DNA of 64,000 nucleotides from Anaerolineaceae bacterium (GTDB lineage Bacteria; Chloroflexota; Anaerolineae; Aggregatilineales; Phototrophicaceae), in assembly GCA_020634165.1 (NCBI GenBank), contig JACKCF010000007.1:56280-120279 (forward strand), given 5' to 3'. The stretch's first letter is position 1. Every line of letters begins with the position of its first letter. A program made the translations under genes and the position numbers. Of the stretch, positions 35,013 through 43,995 are shown in pieces. The notes under the pieces were generated by a model. That model had not been told where the DNA came from. It did no database searches and saw only the letters and a program-made list of their open reading frames with translations.

Positions 35013-36767
35013 CTCTTCATCTGGGGCCAGGAATGCTTCCCAGGGTCCAGTCATGCCATTCTCGGTCACACCATAATAGATACGGATTTGGCCGTTATCG
35101 CGCTGGACCAAATCGTAGCGCATCTGGCCGCCTTTTTTGTAGCGTCGCCACAAGCCAATGCCATTGGCCCATTCGACCTTATCTTCTTTAACCGGATTGC
35201 CATCAAATTGGCGAATAGCATAGTGCCATAAACGTCGGGCACTGTCGCGCGTCACGTTCTTGACGATATTGCCATTTCTCAAATCACGAATCATGTAGTA
35301 GCGGGTGTCATTCCGCTCCTCAACATCTGCAATTTCGGCACCCGCGCGCGGTGGAGCGACCTCATTCTCGTCGATCATCACCGGCTCAGTAGGCAATATC
35401 TCCTCGCTGATGACCTCAGAAGTTAGGGACGTTTCTTGGCCGTTATTGCCTTCATTCCGCATGAAGACCATACCCTGCCTTACCAGATTCACAATTTCAT
35501 CACGGACGGCCAGGCTTGTTTCGCCTTCATCACGCACATAAATTTGATTGTCGTTAATGGCATATGGGCGGTCTTCACCATAGGGAACCAGAACGCGGAT
35601 AATCTGTTTGCCCTGTGTTTCCTGGGTGTCGATATCTACTTCAAGCGCTGGCGAAAGTACGCGGCTGATTTCTTTCTCCAGTACCTTGATAGCATCGGTA
35701 ACAGCTTTAATGCCTTCAATTGGCTGGTTTTTGTCGCGACTGAGTCCGATATAGATCGTGCCGCCGTTCGTGTTCGCGAATGCACAGACGTCTGCGATGA
35801 TGTTATTGAGTTTGCCGCCTTTGCGCTCAATGCTCTCATGGAAAGATTGCACCAGGCTGGGGCCTTCTTCGCGGGCTGCTAGAATAAAATCGTAGGGTTT
35901 CTTATCCGGGTTGTAAGGCCGTGTGCGGCTGAAATCCGTGCTGGCGAACAGGGCTTTGAGTGCTTCAAAAGAACGATCTTTCAGTAGCATCTCAGTGACG
36001 CGCTCGCCAATGCCAAACCGGATGTTTTTACCCTCAGTGAATGTATCCAGGCTGTGCGCGTCTGATCCCTGAATCAGATGCATCCTGCGCGGATATTCCG
36101 GTTTAGTACCATCGAAAAATCGGCTGGTAGAAGCCCGTCCCCGTTTATGCATGTCAGTCAGTTCCAGTGCATGCAAATGACGGTCCTGCGTATACGCAAT
36201 GCGCGTTTGGCCACCGAAGTTGAGGCCGCGCATCATCACGCCATGCGCGCTGTTAATATGAGCCGCAATCGCAATACCACCAGCTTCGTCAATCAGGCGA
36301 TATGCTTCCAATACGTCAGCCGTACTACCCGCTGCGGGATTACCTTCGTCGAGTACATCTGGCGGTACGTTCAGGCTCAGCAGCACATGCTCGATGTAGC
36401 GAATAGACGTTTGTGGCGAGAATATGCCCAGAACATGGAACCCAAACGTTGCAGAGAATTCAAAACCCGGCAGGACAAGTACTTTGTCCAGCAAACGCCG
36501 GTATTCCGCCAATAAGCGGAGTTCATCGGCCAGCGCACGGCCAGTCTGTTCAAGGAAGTTCAGGCGTTCAATTTCGGCCATCATGGCCGCGTAGCCACCG
36601 ACCGTGTTGTGATCGGTGAATGCGATAATATCAATGCCACGTCGTTCTGCACGTCGCAGAATGTCAACATAGGGACTTTCAGAATCTTTGTAGTCCGCGC
36701 TTGCGGGGGTATGTACATGCAGATCAACGCGGTACCACTGCATGCGTTTGCTATTCTTGTTAGCCAA
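34998..36767 (-). CDS. PHP domain - AlbA_2 fusion protein
   Basis: 589 residues from a TTG (GAGAA upstream); an ATG at 36743 is in frame as alternative. N-terminal PHP metallo-phosphoesterase: motif 1 DLHVHTPA near 15-22, motif 2 FTDHNTVGG, motif 3 LPGFEFSAT, AAHINSAHG and GSDAH. Then an AlbA_2 (Schlafen-type) domain, roughly 310-430: SFHESIERKGG, CAFANTNGGTIYIG and IRVLVPYGEDRPYAIN. The C-terminal about 100 residues (RYYMIRDLRNGNIVKNVT...) are a separate unknown domain. PHP proteins cleave phosphoesters with metal ions; AlbA_2 is often seen in nucleic-acid or defence-linked proteins. No toxin/antitoxin partner is adjacent. Confidence 0.82.
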   Translation of the reverse strand: MANKNSKRMQWYRVDLHVHTPASADYKDSESPYVDILRRAERRGIDIIAFTDHNTVGGYAAMMAEIERLNFLEQTGRALADELRLLAEYRRLLDKVLVLPGFEFSATFGFHVLGIFSPQTSIRYIEHVLLSLNVPPDVLDEGNPAAGSTADVLEAYRLIDEAGGIAIAAHINSAHGVMMRGLNFGGQTRIAYTQDRHLHALELTDMHKRGRASTSRFFDGTKPEYPRRMHLIQGSDAHSLDTFTEGKNIRFGIGERVTEMLLKDRSFEALKALFASTDFSRTRPYNPDKKPYDFILAAREEGPSLVQSFHESIERKGGKLNNIIADVCAFANTNGGTIYIGLSRDKNQPIEGIKAVTDAIKVLEKEISRVLSPALEVDIDTQETQGKQIIRVLVPYGEDRPYAINDNQIYVRDEGETSLAVRDEIVNLVRQGMVFMRNEGNNGQETSLTSEVISEEILPTEPVMIDENEVAPPRAGAEIADVEERNDTRYYMIRDLRNGNIVKNVTRDSARRLWHYAIRQFDGNPVKEDKVEWANGIGLWRRYKKGGQMRYDLVQRDNGQIRIYYGVTENGMTGPWEAFLAPDEEEATS

Positions 36768-36798
36768 AGTGTTTTCTCACGGTGTCGCTAAAAACGAG

Positions 36799-37155
36799 TT
36801 ATTTTGCGATATGTTTATTGAATAGGGCGGGCAAATCACCAGGCTCAAAGGGCTTTACCAGGAATTCATTGGCACCTGCATCCATCGCTTCGTCGCTGAC
36901 ATCCATACCTGAGGTGATGATTACGGGTATCTGGCCGAAAGCGGGATGGGCACGCAGATCGCGTAAGACCTCCACGCCATACATATCTGTCAGGTGATAA
37001 TCCATTAGGATGACATCAGGTAAGGAATGCTCAACGGTAGCGATAACCGCACTTCCATTGGGCACGATTGTTACGTCAAATCCATCAAGTTCAAGTAGGG
37101 TCTGTAGCAACATAACCGTTGTCCGGTCGTCATCAACGATCATGACTTTGCTCAT
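36799..37155 (-). CDS. single-domain response regulator (CheY-like)
   Basis: 118 residues from the ATG at 37155 with GAGG 6 bases upstream; the frame is open further but only this start has a ribosome-binding site. IVDDD gives the acidic pocket, D52 in VILMDYH is the phospho-site, IITSG the conserved Thr/Ser, and FLVKPFE the conserved Lys. No output domain. The gene sits between PHP-AlbA_2 and lon on the same strand, with no kinase nearby. Confidence 0.92.
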   Translation of the reverse strand: MSKVMIVDDDRTTVMLLQTLLELDGFDVTIVPNGSAVIATVEHSLPDVILMDYHLTDMYGVEVLRDLRAHPAFGQIPVIITSGMDVSDEAMDAGANEFLVKPFEPGDLPALFNKHIAK

Positions 37156-37232
37156 AATGGTCCTCTGGTGTATCAAGGTCGATAGTCTATGGCTACCGTC
37201 TTGCATTATAGGTGATTTTAGATAAGTTGACG

Positions 37233-37268
37233 AATTGCCCCATTGCTGACTTGCTAAATGGGGCAATT
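37233..37268 (-). terminator. hairpin between lon and the downstream regulator gene
   Basis: Twelve-bp perfect stem AATTGCCCCATT/AATGGGGCAATT (37233-37244 and 37257-37268), 12-base loop. It starts 17 bases after the lon stop (37285) but lacks a T-run, so it may be a processing or attenuation hairpin. Confidence 0.5.
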
Positions 37269-37284
37269 GGCTTTATGTGCGTAA

Positions 37285-39753
37285 TCAGGCGATGTCTTGA
37301 CCAAGAGCGACTTCAAACGCCTTGTCAACGTGATCAATGAGAACAAACGTCATTTGTTCACGCACTTCTTTTGGCAGGTCTTCGAGGTCTGGTTCATTTT
37401 TCGCTGGCAGGATGATTGTATCAACGCCAATACGATGTGCCGCCAGAACCTTGTCTTTGATGCCACCTACAGGTAGTACCTGGCCGTTGAGCGTTAGCTC
37501 ACCTGTCATCGCTACGTTATGCCGTGTGGGATGCTGCGTCAACAGCGATGCCAGTGCAACGGCCATCGTCACACCCGCCGAAGGACCATCTTTGGGTGTA
37601 GCGCCCGCTGGTACATGCAGATGAATTTCATGCTGTTTGAAGAAATCGTCAGTGATATTCAGGTCACTGGCCTTAGAGCGGATATAGCTCAATGCGATAC
37701 GCGCGCTCTCCTGCATGACATCACCAAGCTGGCCAGTGTATTGGAAAGCTTTATCACCGGGCATAGCTGTTGCTTCGATAAACAGTACATCACCGCCTAC
37801 GGGCGTCCAGGCGAGGCCGGTTGCGACACCAGGCAGGTCTGTACGATCTTCAAGCTCTGTGCGATAGCCAAAACGAGGCTTGCCCAACAATTCCTTCACA
37901 GAAGGGCTGTCGATGACGATTTCGTCTTCAAGACCCTCGGCTATCTTCGTAACGACTTTACGGGCAACACGGCCAATTTCACGTTCGAGGCTGCGAACAC
38001 CAGCCTCTCGCGTAAAGTCGCGGATGACGGTCAGGATTGCATCATCACTGAAGTTGATCTCCTCCACACGCAGCCCATTCTCGCGCGTCTGACGTGGAAC
38101 CAGATACTGCTTGGCGATTGCTAGCTTTTCCTGTTCTGTATATCCACTCAACTGGATGATTTCCATACGGTCAAGCAGCGGGCTGGGAATGGTGTCCAGT
38201 GAGTTGGCTGTTGTGATGAAGAAGACCTCGCTCAGATCGAACGGCACATCCAGATAAGTATCACGGAATTCAGCATTTTGTTCAGGGTCGAGTAGCTCCA
38301 ACAGGGCAGATGCCGGATCACCTCGGAAATCACGGCCGAGTTTATCGACTTCATCCAGCATAATCAGCGGATTTCGTGACTCGGCACGGCGTAAAGTCTG
38401 CACGATGCGGCCCGGCATCGCGCCGATGTACGTCCGGCGGAAACCGCGAATTTCAGCTTCATCGCGCACGCCGCCCAGGCTCAACCGGATGAATTTGCGC
38501 TCCATGGCACGGGCAATGCTCGCACCCAGGGAAGTCTTACCAACGCCTGGTGGTCCAACAAAGCACAAAATAGCACCTTGGCGGTCACGTCGGACGCTGT
38601 ATTCCTCTTCCTGCGATTTCAGTTCAGTGCCGCGTTCAGCCCGTAATTTGCGCACTGCCAGGAATTCAAGAATGCGCTCCTTGATATCCTTTAGACCATA
38701 ATGGTCTTCTTCAAGGACTTGTCGTGCATGGCTGATGTCGAGATTGTCTTCCGTGCGCTTGTTCCAGGGCATGTTGACTAGCCAGTCAAGATAGGTACGG
38801 ATGACGCCGTACTCCGCTGATGCAACCGACAGCTTGCTCAGGCGATCAAGTTCGCGTTCGGCTTCTTTTCGGGCTTCTTCACTCATGCCAGCTTCATCAA
38901 TAGCTTTCCTGAATTGGCCGACTTCTTCAGTCGAATCATCCCCCTCAGCAAGTTCGCGCTGAATAGCCTTCAGTTGCTCACGCAGGTAGTATTCGCGCTG
39001 GCTCTTTTCCATCTCGGACTGAGCTTCTGTCTGGATTTTGCGCCCCAACTCCAGAACTTCAACTTCCTTGTTAAGAAGCTCCAGCAGCAGACGTAATTTC
39101 TGCTGAGTGCTATCCTCTTCCAGCAACTTCTGAGCATTTTCCAGGTCGATGCGCACATAGGTTGCGACCGAATAGGCCAGTTGGAGTGGATCGTCTGTCG
39201 CCAGGGCAGTTGTTACCAGTTCCGGCGGAATGCTTGGCATCAGGTCGGCCAAATGACGGAACTGTTCCATCACATTTCGCTCAAGCGCTTCGACTTCGAT
39301 TTCACCTTCTACGGCTTCAGGTAGTTCTGTAATGCGCGCATTCAAATAAGGTTCTTCTGACGTAAATTCCTCGATCCGAATGCGTTTTAGGCCCTGAACC
39401 AGTAGGCGAATGGTGCCATCAGGAGCACGGAATAATCTATGGATTGCGGCGAGTGTGCCGACGCGATAGATGTCGTCAGGCCCCGGTGTTTCCAGTTCTG
39501 GATTCAACGCCGTGAACAAACCGACGAGGCGATTGCCTTCGATAACATCATCGACCAACTTCAAACTACGCTGTTGGCCTACGGTCAGCGGAATAGCTGT
39601 ATGTGGATAAACAACCAGGCCACGCAGCGGTAGAATGGGTACTTCCGCAGGCACATCGCTGTTATTCGCGATTTCATCATCGTCAATATCGGTGTTCGTA
39701 CCATTATTGGATGAAATCAGGTCAGCGATTAAACGTTCGAGCTCATCACTCAT
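37285..39753 (-). CDS. lon: ATP-dependent protease Lon
   Basis: 822 residues. The N-terminal LAN domain starts near VPILPLRGLVVYPHTAIPL. The AAA+ module has Walker A GPPGVGKTSLG near 400, Walker B LIMLDEVDKLG near 465. The C-terminal Ser-Lys protease has the catalytic Ser in PKDGPSAGVTMA (about 724) and the Lys in KDKVLAAHRIG (about 767). Degrades misfolded and regulatory proteins in the cytoplasm. A palindrome about 95 bp upstream (39849) could be an operator. Ribosome-binding AAGGA lies 6 bases before the ATG. Confidence 0.97.
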   Translation of the reverse strand: MSDELERLIADLISSNNGTNTDIDDDEIANNSDVPAEVPILPLRGLVVYPHTAIPLTVGQQRSLKLVDDVIEGNRLVGLFTALNPELETPGPDDIYRVGTLAAIHRLFRAPDGTIRLLVQGLKRIRIEEFTSEEPYLNARITELPEAVEGEIEVEALERNVMEQFRHLADLMPSIPPELVTTALATDDPLQLAYSVATYVRIDLENAQKLLEEDSTQQKLRLLLELLNKEVEVLELGRKIQTEAQSEMEKSQREYYLREQLKAIQRELAEGDDSTEEVGQFRKAIDEAGMSEEARKEAERELDRLSKLSVASAEYGVIRTYLDWLVNMPWNKRTEDNLDISHARQVLEEDHYGLKDIKERILEFLAVRKLRAERGTELKSQEEEYSVRRDRQGAILCFVGPPGVGKTSLGASIARAMERKFIRLSLGGVRDEAEIRGFRRTYIGAMPGRIVQTLRRAESRNPLIMLDEVDKLGRDFRGDPASALLELLDPEQNAEFRDTYLDVPFDLSEVFFITTANSLDTIPSPLLDRMEIIQLSGYTEQEKLAIAKQYLVPRQTRENGLRVEEINFSDDAILTVIRDFTREAGVRSLEREIGRVARKVVTKIAEGLEDEIVIDSPSVKELLGKPRFGYRTELEDRTDLPGVATGLAWTPVGGDVLFIEATAMPGDKAFQYTGQLGDVMQESARIALSYIRSKASDLNITDDFFKQHEIHLHVPAGATPKDGPSAGVTMAVALASLLTQHPTRHNVAMTGELTLNGQVLPVGGIKDKVLAAHRIGVDTIILPAKNEPDLEDLPKEVREQMTFVLIDHVDKAFEVALGQDIA

Positions 39754-39848
39754 ATGGGTTCCTTACCAGTTAAGCTCTGTAGGCATTTTGCTAAAGACTA
39801 AACAGAGATTCCTGTTGATTGGTCAAATTGGTGGAACTATCTCTTTCA

Positions 39849-39863
39849 AGCGCTTTAAGCGCT
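39849..39863. promoter_or_regulatory. palindrome in the lon upstream region
   Basis: A 15-base inverted repeat, AGCGCTT-T-AAGCGCT, about 96 bases before the lon start. This arrangement fits a dimeric regulator binding site; I do not recognise it as CIRCE. In minus-strand view the flank reads CGCTTGAAAG. Confidence 0.4.
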
Positions 39864-39999
39864 GACAGACAGTGCCCTCTATAGCAGTGTAACGTTGATG
39901 GATAAAAAGTATGTAAGATTTGGGAGACTCTGGCACACTTCTTACGCTTTGCTGATGTCCACTAACTTGATCTTACTCAGCAAACCGCATATGAGGTGT

Positions 40000-40758
40000 T
40001 TAGAAGTCGTAGATGTCAAAATCATTGCACAGGGTAATAGGTCCGTCGTAAATTGCTGCTGCCTCATCAACCAATGGTTGCGGGTCTGTATTCCACACCT
40101 GATAGTGAATTAAATACAGTGATTTCGCGTTGGAGTCCTTAGCGATTTGGGCGGCTTGCTCCGCAGTACTATGCCCCGGTGGCAGGCCAGCAGCTTCATG
40201 AATGAGCATATCGACATCTTGGGCGATACGATAAACACTATCACATGGCTCGGTATCGCAGCTATAGCCCAGAACACGCCCGTTGTGCTTATTGACAATA
40301 CGCAGGCCGATGGTAGGCACAAAGTGTGTCACCGGGTAGGCCGTAATATGGAAATCGATATTGTCGAGGACAGTAACCCCTTCGCGCTCACTCAAACGAT
40401 GAAATGCAATCGGAAAAAAATTAGGCCAATCCTGCCAACTGTAGGCTTCCATCGTGTCTTCAATACGATTGATGCAGTGATGCAGCCCATATACACGCAT
40501 TGGCGCTTGACGACCAATCAGCCACATATGCATCAGCATATTGGGGACACCGCCGACATGATCTGGATGGAAATGCGTCAGGATCACATCTTGCAGTGTG
40601 CTGTAATCCAAGCCCAGGTTTTTGAGCTTGCCAAGTGGGTTGGAACCCGCATCAACCAGAATCGGGCTGCCTTGATCCCCAATCAGGAGGAAGTGTGTGT
40701 AATCATGTGTGGCGTCATTGACGGCTGCTGCCGAACCCAATATGACGATTTTGGCCAT
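40000..40758 (-). CDS. MBL-fold metallohydrolase (RNase Z-like)
   Basis: 252 residues. The metal-binding motif HFHPDHVGG near residue 62 and HxS/T motifs (CDTEPCD near 169, IHEAAG...GHSTAEQAA, LIHYQ) show a metallo-beta-lactamase fold with two metals. The start AKIVILGSAAAV and the overall size resemble RNase Z or phosphodiesterase-like members. Substrate cannot be assigned. The gene lies in a single minus-strand slot with 100-250 bp free on both sides. Confidence 0.86.
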   Translation of the reverse strand: MAKIVILGSAAAVNDATHDYTHFLLIGDQGSPILVDAGSNPLGKLKNLGLDYSTLQDVILTHFHPDHVGGVPNMLMHMWLIGRQAPMRVYGLHHCINRIEDTMEAYSWQDWPNFFPIAFHRLSEREGVTVLDNIDFHITAYPVTHFVPTIGLRIVNKHNGRVLGYSCDTEPCDSVYRIAQDVDMLIHEAAGLPPGHSTAEQAAQIAKDSNAKSLYLIHYQVWNTDPQPLVDEAAAIYDGPITLCNDFDIYDF

Positions 40759-40871
40759 GTAATCGTCCCGTACTAGGGCAGGAGTGTTGCCCGGTGAGTT
40801 ATCGCTAATAGAGCCTATTGTATCGGCTTAATCGCCCTTGTGCAGATCAAATCGCATTGTTTTTGTGTCGC

Positions 40872-42383
40872 TTACCTGACAATTTGGCTGACGATCACTG
40901 GCGTGACATAAGCTTCCAGGATTGCGGCAACAAACATCATCGGAATAATGACGCCGATGGCAAGTTTGATCGTATCGCCTAATGCCATTGTCCAGGCTTG
41001 CCCGACTGTCATACCTTGAGGTGGCCGTGTGGAAATGGCCCCTAGCCGAAACATGGCTGCTGTTGCCAAAACAATCATGGGAATTTCAACAATGCCATGT
41101 GGCACAATCGCCGCCAGGAAAAGGGCCAGATCATAACCCGCAAGCAAAAGTTGCCCCAGCAAAAAACCGAGTATGGCGTAAACGGCCGGTGGAATCACAA
41201 ACGCCGCAACGCCTAGCGAGAAGATAGATAGGATCAGTGCAAGCAGCAGTACGCGCCCATTCTGCCAGATGATGAATGCTACCGATGCTGGTTTGAGTGA
41301 TTGCTGGGTGATGAAGGCGAAAGTATCACTGACTGAATCATACGTTTGCGATTCTGGTAGTGGAATGCGCCACTGTGGCTGCTGGCTGAAAATGTAACCC
41401 ACGATAAAAGCGCTTAGAAATACGCCAACCGTCAGGACGACAGGCACCTTTAGTTTGCTTAGAGAGTATGGAATGGCACGACGGTACCAGTCGAGTAGGT
41501 TGTGTGCGGGTGTGGCTTCATCATCGACAGCAATGATCCAGTTGAAGATGCGCTTAAACATGCTGCCAAGATTGATGCTGTCAATTGTGCGGCCTAGCAA
41601 CTCCTCACGATTGAACAGCGTGCTCCCAACGCGCAGCAGTAAGATCGTCACAACAATCATCGCGATGATAATGGCCCACAATGAGCCAATCCCACCAGCC
41701 GAATCGGCATCGGGCGCAATGAACATGATGAAACTTTCGCCGTTGATGATGAGTGTCATCGGGATGATGATGAAACTGGCGAGTAGGTTGGCGGCGCGGG
41801 TACTGGTCGTTTGGCTGCTGACGACGACAGCGCCGGTAATCATCACCAGTGCCTGGACAATCGTTAGCAGAATAATCTGGATCAGCAGCATTGGCTGCGG
41901 ACGCCAGGCGAGTTCCCCGCTCAGGGCATTGAACAGATAGAGCATCATGCCGCCAAAGCTCGCAACCAGTGGCGGAATCATGGCCGATAGCGTTTTGCCG
42001 ATGTACAGTTCGGTGTTGGTCAGTGGCGTGCTTAGGAGAGGCTCCAGGCTGCGGCGTTCTTTTTCACCAACGAACGTTTCCAGGGCAATGACCAGCGAAA
42101 TCGAGATTGGGAAGAAACCAACAATCATCAACAGAAAAGGAATCGTCCGTTCGCCAATGATTGTCGCGCCGTAACCCTCCAAAAAGCCAGCGAACTGCTG
42201 TGCCAGGTACTGTGCCAGTGCCGGGAACACCAGCGTCAGAATAATGATTGGCGCGACAATACGCCAGTCACGAAAGCTGTCTCGAACTTCTCGTCGTGTG
42301 ATAATCAACGCATTGCGCAGCGTTGATCGCCGTGGTTTGTGGGTAGGTGATACTATGTTCGTAGTGGGTGTCATGCTTGTCAT
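40872..42383 (-). CDS. ABC-2-type permease fused to a SpoIIM-like domain
   Basis: 503 residues. The N-terminal part (about 20-265) is an ABC-2 permease: REVRDSFRDWRIV, FFPISISLVIALETFVGEKERRSLEPLLSTPLTNTELYIGK and six membrane helices. The C-terminal part (about 310-500) is a second membrane domain whose AIVPHGIVEIPMIVLATAAMFRLG segment matches SpoIIM (DUF95). Its ATPase is encoded immediately upstream (5-base gap), so the pair forms an exporter. The ribosome-binding site lies within the ATPase end. The fusion is unusual (see findings). Confidence 0.82.
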   Translation of the reverse strand: MTSMTPTTNIVSPTHKPRRSTLRNALIITRREVRDSFRDWRIVAPIIILTLVFPALAQYLAQQFAGFLEGYGATIIGERTIPFLLMIVGFFPISISLVIALETFVGEKERRSLEPLLSTPLTNTELYIGKTLSAMIPPLVASFGGMMLYLFNALSGELAWRPQPMLLIQIILLTIVQALVMITGAVVVSSQTTSTRAANLLASFIIIPMTLIINGESFIMFIAPDADSAGGIGSLWAIIIAMIVVTILLLRVGSTLFNREELLGRTIDSINLGSMFKRIFNWIIAVDDEATPAHNLLDWYRRAIPYSLSKLKVPVVLTVGVFLSAFIVGYIFSQQPQWRIPLPESQTYDSVSDTFAFITQQSLKPASVAFIIWQNGRVLLLALILSIFSLGVAAFVIPPAVYAILGFLLGQLLLAGYDLALFLAAIVPHGIVEIPMIVLATAAMFRLGAISTRPPQGMTVGQAWTMALGDTIKLAIGVIIPMMFVAAILEAYVTPVIVSQIVR

Positions 42384-42388
42384 AGAAA

Positions 42389-43330
42389 TTACCGTGTTTC
42401 AGCCTGGGTGATGGCTTCGTCTTCAGTCACAACCTGGAGATAAATATCTTCAAGGGTGCGTGTAATCGCAGATAAGGTGACCACTGGCACGCCTAAGCCA
42501 GCACATCGGTTAATCACCTGAGGATTAATCGTGTAAGGATCATTCGTCTGATATTGCAACCAGTTTGTGCCTTGTTTCGTGATGGTTACCAGGCCATCGA
42601 GATCATTTGCCAGCCCATTCATCGCCCCATTGATGCGTAATTCCATTGTTGGCTGCTCGACAAAATGTTGAGCCAGCTCATCAATGGTGCCGTTGGCGAT
42701 GATGCGCCCATGCCGGATAATGGCGATGCGATCCGCGAGGAGCTGCGCCTCTGTCAGGTTATGGGTCGTAATCAGGAATGTGCGCTCACTTTTACGCAGA
42801 TCGGTGATGGCATCACGAACCTGTTTCGCGCTTTGTGGGTCCATAGCTGAAGTCGGCTCATCCAGCAAAAGAACCGATGGATCGTGCAGCATCGCCCGAA
42901 CCAGAGCGAGCTTTTGCTTCATACCTTTGCTGTACTCACCAACGCGCTTTTGCAGTGCCGATTCCAACCCAAATTGCGTCATGAGCTTTGTGGCGCGTTC
43001 TCGTCGGGCCTTTCTTGGCAGGTGATACACCTCACCGAAGAAATCCAGATAATCGAGTCCGTTCATGCGCTCGTATAAGCCGTGTTGTTCAGTCAGCACA
43101 CCAACATGCTCGCGAACACGTTCAGGCTCCCTTAACACATCGTAGCCTGCGATAGCTGCGCGACCGCTGGTTGGTGCCAATATCGACGTCATCATGCGGA
43201 CAGTTGTCGTTTTGCCCGCACCATTTGGTCCCAGCATCGCTAGCACCTCACCAGGCTTGACGGATAACGTCACCCTATCCACTGCGCGGAATTGTCCAAA
43301 ATCTTTAGTGAGATTTTCTGTTTCGATCAT
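42389..43330 (-). CDS. ABC transporter ATPase (CcmA/NatA type)
   Basis: 313 residues. Walker A GPNGAGKTTT, signature YSKGMKQKLALVRAML, Walker B VLLLDEPTSAMDP and the H-loop TTHNLTEA are all present. A C-terminal extension (about 235-313) is typical of the DrrA/NatA branch. It forms an exporter with the ABC-2/SpoIIM protein immediately downstream. Its start has a weak ribosome-binding site. Confidence 0.93.
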   Translation of the reverse strand: MIETENLTKDFGQFRAVDRVTLSVKPGEVLAMLGPNGAGKTTTVRMMTSILAPTSGRAAIAGYDVLREPERVREHVGVLTEQHGLYERMNGLDYLDFFGEVYHLPRKARRERATKLMTQFGLESALQKRVGEYSKGMKQKLALVRAMLHDPSVLLLDEPTSAMDPQSAKQVRDAITDLRKSERTFLITTHNLTEAQLLADRIAIIRHGRIIANGTIDELAQHFVEQPTMELRINGAMNGLANDLDGLVTITKQGTNWLQYQTNDPYTINPQVINRCAGLGVPVVTLSAITRTLEDIYLQVVTEDEAITQAETR

Positions 43331-43559
43331 AGGTTGTCACAGGTATGTTTATCTTCCCTGGCCCCATTATGGCATAGCATCTGCTGCTTCAATCTAAGAC
43401 TTCTCATAGAGAGTCTTAATGATTTAAGCATTGCACTAAACGTAAGTTCGAGTGTCACTACGCTGTCTTTTGATATGAGAATAGGAGCAAATACTTATGA
43501 TAATTCTCGGACTTATGGACTATCATAAGAACATGATCTAAGAACAGGAGTTACGCGCT

Positions 43560-43922
43560 ATGAAAAAGCGCATTTTGATTGTAGATGACAATCCCTGGAA
43601 CGCCCAACTGGTCGCAGAAGTTCTTGAGCGTCATAATTATACTGTAGAAGTTGTGATGCGTGGCGATACGGCTCTGGAGTTGATTGAAGCTAACCAGCCC
43701 GATATGGTTCTGCTGGATTTGATGTTGCCAGACATCAATGGCATTGATATAGCTCGCGAATTGCGCGAGACGCATAATAATAGTGATCTGCCGATTATTG
43801 CCCTGACGGCTCTGGGCAATCTGACGATTCAGCGGCGCTGTATGGAAGCGGGTTTCAATGAAGTGATCGTCAAACCGGTAACCAATCGAGAAGTGGTAGA
43901 TGTCGTCAAAAGATACGTATAG
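43560..43922 (+). CDS. single-domain response regulator (DivK-like)
   Basis: 120 residues. LIVDDN gives the acidic pocket, D53 in VLLDLMLPD is the phospho-site, IALTAL the Thr, VIVKPVT the Lys. Single-domain relay protein; no kinase adjacent. GGAG is 9 bases before the ATG. A terminator lies just after its stop. Confidence 0.92.
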   Translation: MKKRILIVDDNPWNAQLVAEVLERHNYTVEVVMRGDTALELIEANQPDMVLLDLMLPDINGIDIARELRETHNNSDLPIIALTALGNLTIQRRCMEAGFNEVIVKPVTNREVVDVVKRYV

Positions 43923-43950
43923 CTTCTTTGATGGACTTGAATTCTGACAA

Positions 43951-43976
43951 AAAAAGCCCCGATTTCGGGGCTTTTT
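43951..43976. terminator. bidirectional intrinsic terminator
   Basis: Twelve-bp stem AAAAAGCCCCGA/TCGGGGCTTTTT with loop TT (43951-43962 and 43965-43976), T-rich on both strands. It separates the convergent regulator (plus) and lgt (minus) genes. Confidence 0.9.
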
Positions 43977-43995
43977 GGTTTAGTTATTCAGATCA

